DNA from: Gymnorhina tibicen
Lineage: Eukaryota > Chordata > Aves > Passeriformes > Artamidae
Reading direction: 5' to 3'
NCBI GenBank assembly: GCA_013399875.1
Contig: VXAZ01000446.1
Coordinates: 434,001 to 498,000 of the forward strand
Length of the DNA: 64,000 nt
Made by a program: the position numbers and the translations under genes. The notes beneath the pieces were generated by a model, which searched no databases, was not told the origin of the DNA, and worked only from the letters and a program-made list of their open reading frames with translations. Of the stretch, positions 38,541 through 50,130 are shown in pieces (the first letter of the stretch is position 1; every line of letters starts with the position of its first letter).

Positions 38541-41500
38541 CCCTCTCTCTCCTCCAAAGGATGTGAAAAGATGGATTAAGACAGACCTGGTGCCAAGCTT
38601 TATAATGCAATTCTAATGACATATGCTAAAAATCAATGCTTCTCCAGTGCCCTTCCATTTCCTTGGACTTGCCAGCAGAGTGGAAAGCAGATACTCAATA
38701 TTTGACACAGATTACTTCTGAATGCCAAAATATATTAACAAGTATATTCTGTTGGTGTAGGGTACATACACAGTTTCTGGTGTTTGCTATAAAAAACACC
38801 ACCATTGTGTTAAAAAAAGAGAAAACAGAAAGGGAAAAAAATCCAGCAAAAAACCAAACACCCAGCTGAACTGCACAGTCCATTGCTAAGTTCAAGTGTT
38901 TTATACAGAGGCCTGACACAGCCATAGATGTCATCAAGGAATTCTTGGCTGGCCTGATTGAACTTGTTAGTACCCTTATTTCAGCACATGTAATTTGTTC
39001 TTCCCCCCCTCAGCCATGCCCTTTCCTACATAACATGCTTTGTCTCACTTCTAAGAACACAACAGAAGGGTTTTTCTTTGAAAGAATGCTGCTGCCAGCC
39101 CTAAGGACAGCTCATCTACTCTCTGGGGACCAATACATCGAAGAGGGGATGAAAGGAATGTAAATTTTCCATAACTTATCATCCCCTCTGATTCCACAAA
39201 TCCAGAATGTGCAAACCTTTTCATTTCTCCATTAATTTGGGGATAGAGCCACAGGAGTCCATCACGTAAAAGCAAAGGCAGTTCCTCCAAACAGGATGCC
39301 AACTCCCATTCCAGCACAAGGGCTACATTCAGAGAACTGTTCCACACTCACTGGGTTTTGAGACCACTACTGAGTCAAAAACACAAACAGGTGCACGTTG
39401 CACAGGTGTGCACAACAATTCACACAGAACAGAATTAAGCCATCCAAGAGGTTAATTCATAGAGAAATAGAGGGCAAGGAGGGAAGCTGCAGGTGCTGCT
39501 GCGGGGAAAACTGTAAGTCCTCCCACAAAACTATTTTGTAAAGATTGGTAGCAATGGATCATACACACCAACAGGAAAGAGATGTGGAACATACCAAGGA
39601 AAACATCAGCATTGCTGACAGCAGGAACTAGGGAAAACCCACTGGCAAAAAGAGCAGCTTGGCTTCTGCAGCTTACCCTCTGCTTTACATAAAACGCCAC
39701 CTTCAATAATAGTTAAACATTTATGATTCCACATCTATACACGTACCTGGGCAGGCACAGGTAGCTTTTTCAACTATCCAATAAACTGAGGCAGGAAAAA
39801 GAAAATAAATATGCCAGGGATGGGTTCTTTTTGTATTTATAATAAATGTGCTTTTGCCAAGGATATTTATGTCTGGCAGAAGGGAGGCAATGCAGAAACT
39901 GAGAGTGACTTCACTGATAGAAGCAGAAGAAAAGTGCCTCAATATTCAGCTTTTTGTCATTACATCCCATTAAGCCAACCTAGCAAGTGGAAATGTAACA
40001 GCAAAGTTGTGGCTTGGTACCTACATTGTATTTCCCTTAGTTTTATATATTCATATACAGCAAAGAGTATAAGGAAGATCTTTCTTTGGCTTTTCTTAAC
40101 ATTTTCACTAGGAAAATAAGACTCTTTTTTGAAATAGTTTTAACTGATCCGTATTAGTGGCAGAGGAAAGGACAGGTTCTGAACAGGGCTTTGCATTTCC
40201 AGTTTTCCTTTGAAAATTTGACATCTGAAACATCACTTATCTGATTGCCAGGAAGTAAAAGTTCTGTATGAAATGGTGCAGCTGTAGGATTACTGTGTAA
40301 AAACTCTAAAGCAGCTACTTGTAAATAACAAAAACCTAACACCACTGTGCTCCATAACTGTTGACATACACTGAATATTTATGGAGGCATTCATCTATTG
40401 TGAATCATAGATTCTATAGCACATAGTGCTATCCTTTACGGAAAGTGGAGGGTGCAGCAAGTCTGAAAAGGAAAGATCTTTCATTCATAACTAACTCTGC
40501 ATTCTAGAATACTTCAGCCCCACTGTGGGACACATTTCTGATGTTTTTTCTCTTATGCTGATTCAAGTCATTTGCCTAGTATTGCATCCTTGGGCCTCAT
40601 TAAGTCCATCAAACTACCAAATACACATGGAAGGAAAACAGGCCCAAAATGCATTTGGGATCTCAAGACAGAGATTCACACAATCCAGTCAACTTCAACA
40701 GGAGCTGCCCACACAGACCCTCTGAAAATGCCAGACTATGCCACTTGACCCTGTTATGGGAGAAAACTGAAGTCCTATCTAGAAATATAAGACAAGCATG
40801 AACTCCACCTCCATATGAGGGATCCTGATATCACCTCATTATTATTTAAGCTTCTTCACATCTTCTCTTATTTAATCATTCAATTCACAAAATACCCCAG
40901 TAGGTGAAACAACAAACAATAACCATCATCATCATCATCATAAACACGGAGCATAACTCCATGAAGCCTGAAACACAGCAGGTCCAGCATTCACCAACTT
41001 CCAGCCCAGAGCTCAACAGCACTAATTAATAATGTTTGAAGACCATTCTCTAAACACATCTCTCATGATTAGGGCATTTGCTACTTGGTCTGAGCACACA
41101 CAGATATTCCCCATGGGCAAACCCCCTAGGAGAAAAAAGGGTATTTGACAACACCCTGAACTGCAGAATTAGAACTACATTTCCTAGTCAAACTATGAAC
41201 CAGACAAGGTGATCACTGACAAGGTGGATCAAGGTTTATACTCAGTTACCAAATCCCAATCACACTGACATGGAGGGCTGAGGCTCCTGACACTGGGGGT
41301 AGTCATCCCTCTGTACCTCTGTTTTCTGCTCTCCTTTGTTGCCTTGCTGAGTTATAAGCTCTTTCTAAAGGCCTCTAGTCCCTTATTAATTGTTTGCCCT
41401 GCATCCAGTAGAACTCAACCTCATCTCCATTTAGCGACCGGAGCATAACTTTTATTCCAGTGTGTAAATGTGTACTACATGTGCAGAAATCCTGCAGGCA

Positions 41501-41814
41501 GAAGGAGTAATTTCTCCTCTCAGATCCCTTCCCTTACCCAAAATTCATAATGAAAAGAAAGATAGAATGGTAAATACTCTAAAAATTGATCTTTAAACAC
41601 TTACAAAAATTATAACGAAGGTATCTTGGAATGTTAGAATTAAACCCAGTTGCCCATGCAAGCACACACATGCAGACCTTAGAACTTGTATCATATTCAT
41701 GGCATGCAGCATAACCACCAGGGGAAGCTTTATTAGATGAAAATAAACCTGTTGTAAGAGATTTCCTTGCAATTATTCTACTGCCATTGTCCTGGCCAGG
41801 CACTGATGCAGCTT
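38541..41814. other. Noncoding single-copy DNA, no gene seen
   Basis: It contains an (ATC)n run at about 40924-40941. No gene or named interspersed repeat was recognised. Confidence 0.57.
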
Positions 41815-42125
41815 TTCAAATTAATATGCTTAGCTTTCCGAGCAGGAGATCAGAATAGCGGAATTCTATGGGGAACTCAATTACCAAAGAAAATGATTGC
41901 TTGAGCATTCAAGAAATTGGAACTACATCTAATTGTGAATAGTAGATTATTATCCGGATTATGGACGGCAGTTTGAAATCAATTCAGACACAGAGCTACG
42001 TATGCCTCGAGGACGGTATCTGCAAGATTTGTAGGGCTCCTCTCCAGCTCGGAGGGGCTCTCAAACAGAAAACTAAACTACCAGTGTGGGTTTGCCGGCT
42101 TGCAGGCAGGAATGCAAAAAGCCAA
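41815..42125. promoter_or_regulatory. Candidate conserved noncoding element with paired K50 homeodomain sites
   Basis: This repeat-free block has retained CpGs (41839, 41860, 41956, 41967, 41999, 42008, 42014) and the near-palindrome TTATCCGGATTA at 41950-41961. Its right half GGATTA is the OTX/PITX/GSC (K50 homeodomain) core and its left half is one base off the mirror site. ATTACC, AATTG and ATCAATT words surround it. This is inference; it needs a conservation track. Confidence 0.3.
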
Positions 42126-42361
42126 TATCCCTGCTGAGAAGTTAAAATGCAGAGAACAACAACAAAATCACCAAGGGAGCTTCCTTGGAATTTGTTCCTT
42201 TCCTATTCTGTATTCCTTTGGTGTGGATGAATAGCAGCATGTTCTTGCCTGGTTGGCTATTCTGCTGCTTGAAGACTGCTGGTGTGTTCAGGTGCTGGCT
42301 GTACATCAAGAGTGGAAGGTGAAGGCACCCTCCTGCCTTTGAGCTCTGCTGTTGCAGAGAG

Positions 42362-42583
42362 ATGAGTTTAAGTGGTGGAATGGGAGGGCAAGAAAAACAG
42401 GGCTTAGGCCCAAGAAGTTTTGATTCTTCAGAAAGCAAAACAGGACATTTTTTAAGGGAAACATCTGATGATTTTGCTCAATTTCTTTCTGACTATAACC
42501 AAGCACTACAGGAGAAAAAAGATTACAGCATTGAGGAAACATTTGAGAGTTACAACAAACATGAAAGGATACAGGATCTATAG
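42362..42583 (+). other. Small ORF with coding-like composition (73 aa), function unknown
   Basis: An ATG at 42362 opens a 73-codon frame ending in TAG. The product is hydrophilic and rich in charged/polar residues, with a stretch DDFAQFLSDYNQALQEKKDY followed by a glutamate-rich helix-like tail. There is no membrane segment or signal peptide. The frame stays open upstream only to 42323. A pyrimidine-rich run ending in AG at 42356-42357 could be a splice acceptor just before the ATG, so this may be a terminal exon, a fragment of a processed pseudogene, or chance. I do not recognise the family. A frame of this length is not significant in itself; only its composition sets it apart from neighbouring ORFs. 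Confidence 0.2.
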
Positions 42584-43574
42584 AATGCACACTGAGTAAA
42601 TATCTGACAGAAATAATGCACAAAGTACACCTTGAAGAGTAGCATCAAAATGGTACAAAGACTAAAGAAGTTGTTGGGAATGGTGTTGGAGTTGAGCCAG
42701 TGGGAGTAAGGCTGTAACAGCAGAGAGGCAGCATGGACAATTTGAGATCTACAGGCATTTATGTGCAGATTTCACACAAGAAAAATACATCTGTGGCACC
42801 AAAAAAAAAGTAAAAAACAACCCAGGAAATTAGAAACTGATTGGAGGAGTAAATTTGCTGCACAGGAGAACACAGAGAGAAAGCAAAGCTAAAAATCGCA
42901 AGGAAAAAGTAAAGAAGCAGGGGTTGACTGGGGGTTCTCTGTTTGTTTTGAGGGTCTTGTTTGTTTGGGGTATTTTTTGGTTTTGTTCTGGTTTGGGGGT
43001 TTTGTTGCCATTGTTTTGTTGCTGTGGGGTTTTGGTTTGGGTCGGTTGGTTGAGTTCTGTTGACTTTTTGGTGAAAATACCATGAGGCAGCTGGGCAGTT
43101 TTGCAAGCAGGGTCTCTCCAGAGGTGGAGAAAGACCTGTGTTAGTGCCTGGTGGGGGAGCCACAGCAACCTCCTTCACACTGATGGTTTCAAGCAGAAAG
43201 AAGCTGAGCGACAGGTGTGCAGAGTAAACACTGAGCCCACTTTCTGTGGGTAGACTCAGGCACTGAACTTACTTAGATTCAGAAAATAAAGTGTAAGAGG
43301 GCATTTAATTGTTTCCTACATATACATTACCAATGAGATAGAATAAATTTCCACAAAACAAAGAAACAAAAACCCCCAAATTGAACTTGTTCAATACACT
43401 GCTGGCACCAGAGCAAGAGCAATGTAGGCAACTCAGATTGGCAATGAGAGTTTCTTAACCTCCTACAACTGTCCTCTCCGAGCAAGAGGAAAAAGAGAAG
43501 GGGCAACCTAAGCACTCTAAGCACTCTAAGGCAAGGCACAATAAATTTTACAGAAGGGATTACACAATACAACA
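42584..43574. other. Noncoding DNA around a low-complexity G/T tract
   Basis: Apart from the G/T-rich tract listed separately and a doubled AAGCACTCT word near 43509-43530, no feature is visible. The 139-codon minus-strand ORF here (42759-43178) reads through the low-complexity tract and is an artefact of it. Confidence 0.6.
42921..43070. repeat. G/T-rich strand-asymmetric low-complexity tract
   Basis: About 150 bp consist largely of GGGG, TTTT, GGTTTTG and GTTTG words on the plus strand, with very few A or C. It has many short G-runs and is a plausible R-loop or loose G-quadruplex former. It may be a decayed simple repeat. Confidence 0.75.
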
Positions 43575-43976
43575 GTTTGCAAGAACTGATGAGAAAACTG
43601 GACAGCCTTCTGCTCCGCATCAGGTGACAGCTCAGATTTTTCAACATATAAACACTTCTACCACCACCACTGCAGTGTTATTCAAAGAAAAGGCAACGCA
43701 GGCTCATAATGTGGAAACCCTCAATTCACTACTCATGCTCTTTCTCCTTAAACATGCCTTCAGGATAACCTTTCCTACATCACACTTCCCCATCCACAGT
43801 TAGGAGTTCATTCACAGCTGGTCAAGATGCAAATGCACTTCAATATAGAGTCACTGACCCGTGTAGCTGGCAGGTAGTTAAATACCACACAGCTGCTCAC
43901 TCACTCTGCCCCACAGCGGGATGGCACAGGGAACTGGGGGGAAAAAGGTAAAATTCGTAGGCTGAGATAAAGACAG

Positions 43977-43982
43977 TTTAAT
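43977..43982 (-). terminator. LTR polyadenylation signal (copy 1)
   Basis: ATTAAA on the minus strand, about 150 bp past the TATA-like box and followed by the CTGTCTTTATCTCA segment typical of this LTR type. The second copy lies at 45479-45484. Confidence 0.55.
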
Positions 43983-44124
43983 AGGACAGGGAAAATAATA
44001 ATAAACAATAAAGATAAAATAATAAAAATATACAAAACAAATGTCGCACAATGCAATTGTCCACCACCTGCTGACCAATGCCCAACCATTTTCCAAGCAG
44101 CGGCCTTGGCCAGCTTTCCTCCTG

Positions 44125-44132
44125 GTTTATAC
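44125..44132 (-). promoter_or_regulatory. LTR TATA-like box (copy 1)
   Basis: The minus strand reads GTATAAAC about 255 bp into the LTR, upstream of the poly-A signal, at the position expected for the U3/R promoter. Activity is unknown. The same box is at 45627-45634 in the second copy. Confidence 0.5.
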
Positions 44133-45075
44133 ACTGAGCATAGCACCATACGGTGTGAGATATGCCTTGGGTCTGCTGTCCAGTCTCCTTCCAGCTCCTT
44201 GTTCCCCCCAGTCTACTGACTAGCAGGCCAGCATAAGAAGCTGAAAAGACCTTGACTTCATGTAGGAACTGCTCAGCAACAACTAAAGCATCAGTTTTAG
44301 GATGAGTTACTCTCACCCTAAATCCAAAACACAGCACTATACCAGCAACTAAGATGATGAACCCCATCCCAGCTGAAACCAGGACACTCACCCCTTCCAG
44401 AGACACTTTCCAGACTTGCCTTAGTAGTACCAAGACAATTTGTCAGTAACTCACTCCAACAGCCTTTAAAACCCTTCAGAGAGAGCTCCATTCTTTTTAC
44501 ACACCTCTAAAATGTGAGTTGTGACCAAGCACATTTTGTATGCACTCTGACTCCAGGTACTTTGGCCAAACCATTTCAGCTATATGGCTTTCTGACACAG
44601 AACTGGTGTTACTCACATGTTTTGAAGGTTACTGCATTGCCTGCCATTTCTCACTGCAGAGAAAAATTACTTGAGCCTTGAGACTTCAAACTGAGTGCCT
44701 TCTCTCCAGGAGAGAAAAATCTGTTCATGAAGTTATTCCATAGCAAATATGTAGTTTGAGGCAAGTTGGTTTCATTTACTGGGGTTTGTTTTCTATTTAA
44801 TTGCTGCTAGAGAGCAGAGCTAGAGACCAGAAACAGGATTCCTCAAGTTCTGCTTTGATTTCTACCACTGCCCCCAGTTTCATCCGCCATGAAAGGAGGA
44901 AGAAAGTCTTTCACTGGATGCATAGCCAGCTTTGTGACTCTGGAGCAATCCCACTAGAGCACCTCACATCTCAAATACAACATGGCTCTTTTTACTCTAC
45001 ATTTAATTTTTTTAAAGTTATAAATGTGCCATTGTCTGGCTGGAGCTTAAGGGGAACACAAAGGAACTCATCGGC

Positions 45076-45076
45076 N
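45076..45076. other. Single ambiguous base (N) at the duplication junction
   Basis: The only N I noticed in the window sits exactly between the two 1501-bp copies. The base at the equivalent position left of copy 1 is A (43574). A lone N at a repeat edge is typical of contig joining or scaffold gap representation and not of biology. Confidence 0.98.
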
Positions 45077-46577
45077 GTTTGCAAGAACTGATGAGAAAAC
45101 TGGACAGCCTTCTGCTCCGCATCAGGTGACAGCTCAGATTTTTCAACATATAAACACTTCTACCACCACCACTGCAGTGTTATTCAAAGAAAAGGCAACG
45201 CAGCCTCATAATGTGGAAACCCTCAATTCACTACTCATGCTCTTTCTCCTTAAACATGCCTTCAGGATAACCTTTCCTACATCACACTTCCCCATCCACA
45301 GTTAGGAGTTCATTCACAGCTGGTCAAGATGCAAATGCACTTCAATATAGAGTCACTGACCCGTGTAGCTGGCAGGTAGTTAAATACCACACAGCTGCTC
45401 ACTCACTCTGCCCCACAGCGGGATGGCACAGGGAACTGGGGGGAAAAAGGTAAAATTCGTAGGCTGAGATAAAGACAGTTTAATAGGACAGGGAAAATAA
45501 TAATAAACAATAAAGATAAAATAATAAAAATATACAAAACAAATGTCGCACAATGCAATTGTCCACCACCTGCTGACCAATGCCCAACCATTTTCCAAGC
45601 AGCGGCCTTGGCCAGCTTTCCTCCTGGTTTATACACTGAGCATAGCACCATACGGTGTGAGATATGCCTTGGGTCTGCTGTCCAGTCTCCTTCCAGCTCC
45701 TTGTTCCCCCCAGTCTACTCACTAGCAGGCCAGCATAAGAAGCTGAAAAGACCTTGACTTCATGTAGGAACTGCTCAGCAACAACTAAAGCATCAGTTTT
45801 AGGATGAGTTACTCTCACCCTAAATCCAAAACACAGCACTATACCAGCAACTAAGATGATGAACCCCATCCCAGCTGAAACCAGGACACTCACCCCTTCC
45901 AGAGGCACTTTCCAGACTTGCCTTAGTAGTACCAAGACAATTTGTCAGTAACTCACTCCAACAGCCTTTAAAACCCTTCAGAGAGAGCTCCATTCTTTTT
46001 ACACACCTCTAAAATGTGAGTTGTGACCAAGCACATTTTGTATGCACTCTGACTCCAGGTACTTTGGCCAAACCATTTCAGCTATATGGCTTTCTGACAC
46101 AGAACTGGTGTTACTCACATGTTTTGAAGGTTACTGCATTGCCTGCCATTTCTCACTGCAGAGAAAAATTACTTGAGCCTTGAGACTTCAAACTGAGTGC
46201 CTTCTCTCCAGGAGAGAAAAATCTGTTCATGAAGTTATTCCATAGCAAATGTGTAGTTTGAGGCAAGTTGGTTTCATTTACTGGGGTTTGTTTTCTATTT
46301 AATTGCTGCTAGAGAGCAAAGCTAGAGACCAGAAACAGGATTCCTCAAGTTCTGCTTTGATTTCTACCACTGCCCCCAGTTTCATCCGCCATGAAAGGAG
46401 GAAGAAAGTCTTTCACTGGATGCATAGCCAGCTTTGTGACTCTGGAGCAATCCCACTAGAGCACCTCACATCTCAAATACAACATGGCTCTTTTTACTCT
46501 ACATTTAATTTTTTTAAAGTTATAAATGTGCCATTGTCTGGCTGGAGCTTAAGGGGAACACAAAGGAACTCATCGGC
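45077..46577. repeat. 1501-bp direct duplication, copy 2
   Basis: It is near-identical to 43575-45075 (five substitutions seen). After 46577 the sequence runs on into unique DNA beginning AATAAAGTACC, while copy 1 stops at the N after the same GGC. If the two were merged, the locus would be continuous from 43574 through one copy to 46578 with nothing missing. Confidence 0.95.
45357..45888 (-). mobile_element. Solo endogenous-retrovirus LTR, second copy within duplication
   Basis: Same LTR as at 43855-44386, shifted by 1502 bp, with one substitution inside (45720 C against 44218 G). Flanking TCAC words are also copied, so this is not an independent insertion. It was produced by the duplication or by the assembly. 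Confidence 0.85.
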
Positions 46578-46760
46578 AATAAAGTACCAGCTGCTTCCCT
46601 GTGGCTAAGTTTATCACAGCTTAACAGCAAACACTTTTTATATAATTTATGGCCTCTGTATGTTAAACTTCTTCAGGAAGACAGCTTCTGAAGTAGACAT
46701 TTCTAGTCCTTGTGCACAGAAATGTAACAAGGAAATGCTGTCCACCAAATAACAACAACA

Positions 46761-46984
46761 ACATATATGTATTTATACATGTATGTTTATGTAGATGTGT
46801 ATGTGTAAATCAATACATGTACAAAGCATGTATGCATGAGTGCATAAATATAAATATAAATATATAAACCATAAAAATATATATAATAAATATACATAAT
46901 AATATATAATATAAATATATTCATAACTAAAAATAATAAATAGAAATATAATTTTAAAAATAAAAAATATAAATTTAAATTTTC
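46761..46984. repeat. AT-rich low-complexity tract
   Basis: About 220 bp, almost entirely A and T in its later part, with ATAAATATAAATA, TATATAA and AAATAATAAATA words, preceded by ATGTATGTTTATG-type alternating purine-pyrimidine sequence. It is a likely decayed (TATA/TGTA) microsatellite and would be a likely place for assembly difficulty near the duplication. Confidence 0.85.
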
Positions 46985-49379
46985 ACCGATGGCGGCCAAA
47001 AGCAAAAGTTTGTGGTCTTTCACACAGTGAGGGCTCCTCGCTGGCACCACTAAGACCCAAGACTAAGGAAAAGCTCCTTTCTCTCAGAAGGCCACAGCCT
47101 CTTTGAGCTGAGAGAAAAGGCAGAGCACCTGGGACAAGTCTGGTACACCGGTACTGGGATAGAGGGTGTTTGCTGTGGATGGGAGTCAAAGACATCACAT
47201 CATGGCAGCTGACCATGGAAGAGAAATTCATGGATCAAAAAGAGTGGCCCTTGGATCCAGGTCTCAGTTGAGCTGCCGTTCAGCAACAGTTAATTCCCAC
47301 ATGGCTCAGCCAGCTTTGCAAATACACTCAAAGCTGAGCACAAGCCCAAGTGCATTGCTGAGGAAGAAACGCAGACGATCCATTATGGGGAGGTTAATAA
47401 GAGGTTTGAGGCAGATATAAATATGGGATGCCACAGTCAGACATCCCTTCCGCTTCCAGCATCCATTGTCACTGTCTTTGCCAGCCACGTTACAAGGGTT
47501 TATGCAACAGCTTACACTGAGCTCCCTTGACAGTTACAATTGCTTAGGAATTACAGAATTAGAAACTGGAGTTAAGGCCTGTTACACAGTGATCATCTCA
47601 TGACCAGAGCAAAACTACAGTTGTCACAGGTGTTAGTCTACACGATTTGGTTATTTTTCGTTTCCATCCTGTCATATTATTACTAAACACTGCAGAACTC
47701 CACATCCCACATGCAAAATTTCCATTCAGCTCTACCCAGGGTTTGCTTTTCAGCCTCTCCTATTCAGTTACATTGGGACTGTAAATTGAACTTCAGTTTT
47801 GACTTAGACCCAGAAGCACAGACCACAACAGTCATGGACAAGCACAGCTTCTCTAGGGGAGAGGAAGAATGAGGGAAGCCATCACCTGAGGCTGCTACCT
47901 CCCCAAGAAAAGTCCTCAAACCACAGTGGGTGGAAGCTTAAACTCCACTTTCAAGTCATTTATGCTTTTGCCCCTCTTCCACCTCCTAGCAAGTTGTCTT
48001 CACAACTTCAAAACTGGTTTACCCTCCGAAATTACTTGATCCTTACTCTTACTCTTCTTGCACTCATAGACATTAATCAGGGATGGGAGGTTTGCAGTGT
48101 GGGCTCCACAAACACAGAAAATACCAGTCCACAGTGCTCTGTGGCCCTTCTGATTTTCTTTGGTGAATACAGTGGGTCAGCAGCACTTACAATGGGCAAA
48201 ATGTACACAGGCTGTTAGGAAGAAAATGTAAAGGATGGGCTATCAAGGAGTCAACATCATTTTTTATGGCACTGTTAGAAAATAGATGGAGCTGACAAAA
48301 CTTCACATCCTCCAGAAACAAATTAAGTAACATCTATTAAAAGTAAGGTAATTTTTTCCCAAGTTTAGTAACCCTGAGCAGGCTCTACTCAGTTTTTCTG
48401 GTGTTTCATAGAGTAGCAGTGCAGTACAAGTGAAGGAGCTCTGCCTCATCTCACTGCAGCTGACAGAGCAGGAGAATTAATGCACTGAAGTAACTGCAAT
48501 CTCTATGATGCCATGCAACTTCTGGTTTCCAGGCTATAAACACTGTAAGCCCTCAAAGTGTCCCTAAGATAGAACAAGACACAGGATTTGGTTCCAAAGT
48601 CATGGTTAATGACAGCATGTCTCAGGAGCGATATTAAACTGTAAACCTTGGTGGGAAAGGCAGTCTCTCACTGTTAGAGCTCAGGGCGAAGCCTATGGCC
48701 ATATTATCTTTTACGTCAGCTTCACAGGTTTAACACTTTCCTCCAAGCCTCTGGTATTCTGTCTCTGAGAGATACAGGGGATTTAACAGACTTATATGTG
48801 ATACAGGCTGGCAAAAATCTTATAATCTTCTTTTTTTTTTAATAAAAGAAAAGTATCTAATAAATAACAGAACCTTGGCATGAATCTTTGAGGAAGATGC
48901 TAACAATGCCAGGTTATTTCCACAGAAATGGACTTCACAAACTCATGGAGATCCACATAACAGTACACATCTTTACATAATAATTATTTCTTCAGCTTGC
49001 TAAATGTATCCCTCTAAAGAGATTCCAAACCCAAGCTTACAAATTCCCCCTATTAAAACATAAACTGACTTCAAAATTTTTATTTAACAGAGGATTCAGG
49101 AATCTCATCAGAGTGTGTGGAGTGGAACAGGAACCATGTGGCTTCCAACAAGATGAAAGAAAACCAACAGAAATAACAGACTCTTACTAATGTTCCTGCT
49201 TGGAAAGCGGTATGGACCATGGCTCATGCGAGAAGAGCTGGGTTTTCAGTTGGCTGCTTGTTCATCCCCATTTTTCAGTCCTCCCACTCCAACTAATTTA
49301 ACTAGCAACCTTTATAAATCGGCCACTAAATTACTGCAAAAGGAGAATATACTTCCCTTCTCAATAAATGATAGCTGAA
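46985..49379. other. Noncoding single-copy DNA, no gene seen
   Basis: Only short ORFs (at most 84 codons) without recognisable domains. There is a T-run followed by A-rich sequence near 48830-48850. No named repeat. Confidence 0.57.
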
Positions 49380-50130
49380 AATTTCCTAATGGGCCTTGTA
49401 CGAGGGAAGAGGCTAGCTTTGTACAATGTGCTGCATGGTTTTTTACCTACAGCTACTGCATCTTAGAAAGAGCCCAGTGGGCAAATATAGCCCAAAAAAT
49501 AATGGGAACGCACATGGTTGTTTTATCTTCCCCAGTTCTCCTGAGAGTAACTGAAAATTAATCTTGCAAATGCTTTCACGCAAGTTACCTTATCCTGAAA
49601 ACGATACATTCACCAAGCTGAGAAAAGTCTTTGATAAGTAAGAAAGACTAAGAAAACAGAAGTGTTGGAAATTAGCTGCCTTTATTTTATCAGCAGACCA
49701 GATACTACTCTAATTACACTATACTTGACTTTGCACCAGCATGGCCCCTTAAAAAGCCCTGCCTTTTCCACATCATTAATATCGCTCATGTCATGTGCCA
49801 ATGCACGGCTACCATCACAAGATAAACAACATTAATGCAATGCAACAGCCACACTTAAAATACACATTTATTGTCAGATCAGCCCCACTCCCCGCTTGAG
49901 TCGCACACAATCTAATCTACTACAGCAGCTGCAGACAGTGCAAATGCCACAGGAGCCAAAGTGGAGCATGTCACGGAGCACTGACTTTTAGACTTACAAC
50001 AGGCACAGACATTGAGAAGTTTGCTTGAAAGTGGTCAGAGACATTTGTGTGACTGGTGCAAGGTACGGCTCCTCCGATTACATCACCAATCCCACACTCA
50101 CTGAATTAAAACCTCTGAGTTTTGACTAAG
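49380..50130. promoter_or_regulatory. Candidate conserved noncoding element cluster
   Basis: This repeat-free stretch has paired GTACAA/TTGTAC words near 49397 and 49420, TTAATATCGCTCATG near 49776 and ATTAATGC words, with scattered retained CpGs (49399, 49509, 49579, 49601, 49786, 49806, 49893, 49902). No ORF over 62 codons starts within it. The call is inferred from texture only. Confidence 0.2.

Larger units (their letters stand above)
43855..44386 (-). mobile_element. Solo endogenous-retrovirus LTR (bird type)
   Basis: On the minus strand the element starts TGTCCTGGTTTCAGCTGGGA at 44386 and ends ...CA at 43855, about 532 bp, giving the TG...CA termini of a retroviral LTR. Inside, in order, are a GTATAAAC TATA-like box, a poly-A signal ATTAAA followed by CTGTCTTTATCTCA, and an end region GTGAGTGAGCAGCTGTGTGGT. 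These match the well-known bird LTRs that close with a related sequence. TCAC occurs immediately outside both ends (43851-43854 and 44388-44391, one base in from the edge), consistent with a degraded 5-bp target-site duplication. There is no internal gag/pol/env sequence, so it is a solo LTR. I assign ERV origin firmly, but not the ERVK versus ERVL class. Confidence 0.85.
43575..45075. repeat. 1501-bp direct duplication, copy 1
   Basis: This segment recurs at 45077-46577 at a constant offset of 1502 bp, with the single N at 45076 between them. Reading both copies, I see five substitutions (copy 1 positions 43702 G/C, 44218 G/C, 44403 A/G, 44749 A/G, 44817 G/A) and no length change, about 0.3% divergence. 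Copy 1 joins continuous unique sequence on its left. Its right edge is the N. The edges do not coincide with the LTR inside. The pattern suits two alleles of one locus left side by side in an assembly. Confidence 0.95.

Noticed and set aside
40400..40430. AATCATAGATTCTATAG word resembling a CR1 tail
   Set aside because: No adjoining CR1 body sequence on either side; a short chance match.
42759..43178. 139-codon minus-strand ORF rich in N, P, Q, T and K
   Set aside because: It is a read-through of the G/T-rich low-complexity tract and shows composition bias without protein character.
43978..44433. 151-codon minus-strand ORF (and its copy at 45480-45935) with a hydrophobic profile
   Set aside because: It lies largely inside the LTR, running through U3/R sequence; bird LTRs of this type are not protein-coding.
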